Shown one piece after another: positions 62,940-64,000 of a stretch of 64,000 bases of DNA; position 1 is the stretch's first letter, and every line of letters begins with the position of its first letter. The notes under the pieces were generated by a model that worked only from the letters and a program-made list of their open reading frames with translations, had not been told where the DNA came from and made no database searches. Position numbers and translations under genes: made by a program. Origin of the DNA: an uncultured bacterium (GTDB lineage Bacteria; Planctomycetota; UBA1135; GCA-002686595); NCBI GenBank assembly GCA_937896235.1, contig CALBMX010000110.1:1-64000 (forward strand), written 5' to 3'.

Positions 62940-64000
62940 ATGGGACGCATCCTAGTAATTGACGACGAACCTAGCACCCGGGTTCTTTTTAAGAGTCGCC
63001 TTGAAGATCTCGGGCACCGGGTTGCGCTAGCCGCTACCGGGGCCGAAGGCCTAATGGCCGCCCGCTCAAATGAGTTCGATCTCTTCCTAGTTGACATTGG
63101 CCTTGGCGCCGGTGTGGATGGTTTTGAGGTCTGCCGTCGATTGAAAGCGGTACCCCAGACGAATGGCGTCCCCGTTATTCTAATCAGTGGACAGAGCACC
63201 ACGCGCGAAGACTTGCATCGAGGCTACAACGTCGGGTGCGAGTCCTTCCTCATGAAAGGCAATATGACCCTCCTAGAGGACGTACTGCGCGCAATGCTTC
63301 GGATCAAGTCGCTCAAAGACGATCTCGCCGTTCAAAATTATCTGCTCGAGCGTCAGAACCGACGCTTTCAAGAGGAGATGCGGAATCGCCCGACGGACTC
63401 CTCTCCCAAAGCAGCCACGGACCGCCTCGGCCCGGAGCGCCCGGTAGGAGTCCTGCTCGTGGGTCTTGACGGCCTTGTCCAATACGCGGACCGTGGCGCG
63501 CGAGACATCTTCGGCACGGGGGTAGAGCGCAAACACCTAGGGGTGCTTGCTCCTTCGCGTAGACTCGAGGCTTTCGTGCGCGATGCAAGAACAGAGCCTT
63601 TGACCGGCTTCCGTCTCGATCTCGGGGCTCGGGCGGGGCGGCCGAAGCGCTCCCTTTTGGTCTCTGTTGCGCCCATGATGCCCAAGGGCGACTCCGATCT
63701 CGGTGGCCTGAAGGCAGTGACATTCCACGACTCCGCGGGTGGGAGCAGCCTCATTACAAGCTCCATGGGTTCAAGCGGTATGAGCATTGACATCCCTTTG
63801 CTGGACGCCGCTCGTCGGATCTACCGACCGAGTGCCATCATTGGATCAAGCCTGGCAACGGTGAACGCGCGGGAAGCTCTCCAGCGCGCCGCAACGGGGA
63901 CTGCGCCTGCTGTGTTCCAAGGCGAAGCTGGTGCCGGCAAAACGTTTTATGCACGCTGTCTGCACTTCTCAGGAGACCGCTCCGGAGCCTTCCTTCATCT
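62940..64000 (+). CDS. Response regulator with sigma-54 activator domain, 3' end missing
   Basis: 353 codons to the window edge, open without a stop. Receiver domain from the start (MGRILVIDDEPSTRVLF), phospho-acceptor Asp in FDLFLVDIGLGAGVDGFEV, and K in SFLMKGNM. A short coiled coil follows (about 125-150), then a PAS-like part (about 165-270) with VGVLLVGLDGLVQYADRGARDIFG, and from about 300 the start of an AAA domain: AREALQRAATGTAPAVFQGEAGAGKTFYARCLH, with Walker A GEAGAGKT where NtrC has GESGTGKE. Likely an NtrC-like enhancer-binding activator, though the domain end and the DNA-binding part are outside the window. Confidence 0.8.
   Translation, partial: MGRILVIDDEPSTRVLFKSRLEDLGHRVALAATGAEGLMAARSNEFDLFLVDIGLGAGVDGFEVCRRLKAVPQTNGVPVILISGQSTTREDLHRGYNVGCESFLMKGNMTLLEDVLRAMLRIKSLKDDLAVQNYLLERQNRRFQEEMRNRPTDSSPKAATDRLGPERPVGVLLVGLDGLVQYADRGARDIFGTGVERKHLGVLAPSRRLEAFVRDARTEPLTGFRLDLGARAGRPKRSLLVSVAPMMPKGDSDLGGLKAVTFHDSAGGSSLITSSMGSSGMSIDIPLLDAARRIYRPSAIIGSSLATVNAREALQRAATGTAPAVFQGEAGAGKTFYARCLHFSGDRSGAFLH

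Overview
The window comes from a moderately GC-rich (about 58-60%), diderm, heterotrophic and apparently motile bacterium with short intergenic gaps. Support for this: several lipoprotein signal peptides, a LolD/FtsX-type ABC transporter, peptidoglycan-recycling genes (MpaA-like amidase, MurQ), a PepN aminopeptidase, a single-chain glycine decarboxylase, a flagellin, several two-component systems, and an HDOD-GGDEF protein. The many large secreted proteins of unknown function suggest Planctomycetota or a similar lineage. That placement is a guess; no marker gene here settles it.

Layout. 1-4.3 kb: a cobalamin-uptake locus. A cobalamin riboswitch precedes btuC-btuD and a trailing MpaA-like lipoprotein, with the btuF-like binding protein divergent. 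4.4-7.1 kb: a LolD-like ATPase, an FtsX-like permease with His-rich stretches, and a DUF3299 lipoprotein. 7.1-10.4 kb: an orphan D12-class adenine methyltransferase, a thiamine-binding-type small protein, and an acetyltransferase coupled to a membrane glycosyltransferase. 10.5-15.8 kb: a tandem pair of about 850-residue secreted paralogues with a strong hairpin between them. 15.8-24.3 kb: DUF3293, SRPBCC, a PhoB/PhoR pair, a short flagellin with a GTG start, an HDOD-GGDEF protein, an EamA transporter and a YhbS-type acetyltransferase. 24.7-31.4 kb: pepN, an alpha/beta hydrolase and gcvP, with clear terminators after pepN and gcvP. 31.4-41.3 kb: an unknown protein behind a double palindrome, MFS, thioesterase, TIGR01777 epimerase, MATE, an unknown gene coupled to murQ, a nitroreductase and a secreted beta-helix protein. 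41.5-48.4 kb: an OmpR-family two-component pair, a PDZ protein with about twelve Asp/Gly/Tyr repeats, a soluble hybrid kinase and a membrane-anchored coiled-coil protein.

48.5-58.0 kb is the most unusual part. A four-gene minus-strand operon encodes a DUF4956 membrane protein, a VTC-domain (polyphosphate-polymerase-like) protein, a CotH-kinase protein fused to a parallel beta-helix, and a membrane-anchored protein whose middle part resembles the ILEI/FAM3 lectin-like domain. On either side lies one of two paralogous, secreted proteins of about 580 residues. I infer an envelope system linking phosphate-polymer or phosphotransfer chemistry with surface carbohydrate recognition; the flanking paralogues may or may not take part.

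58.4-64 kb: a glutaredoxin, a 1.2-kb gene-poor stretch with an 8-bp x 7 microsatellite and a 20-bp palindrome, UDP-glucose dehydrogenase, tRNA-Val(TAC), a THUMP-like methyltransferase, and the start of a response regulator with a sigma-54-activator ATPase domain that runs off the right edge. All calls come from reading the sequence; no database search was run.
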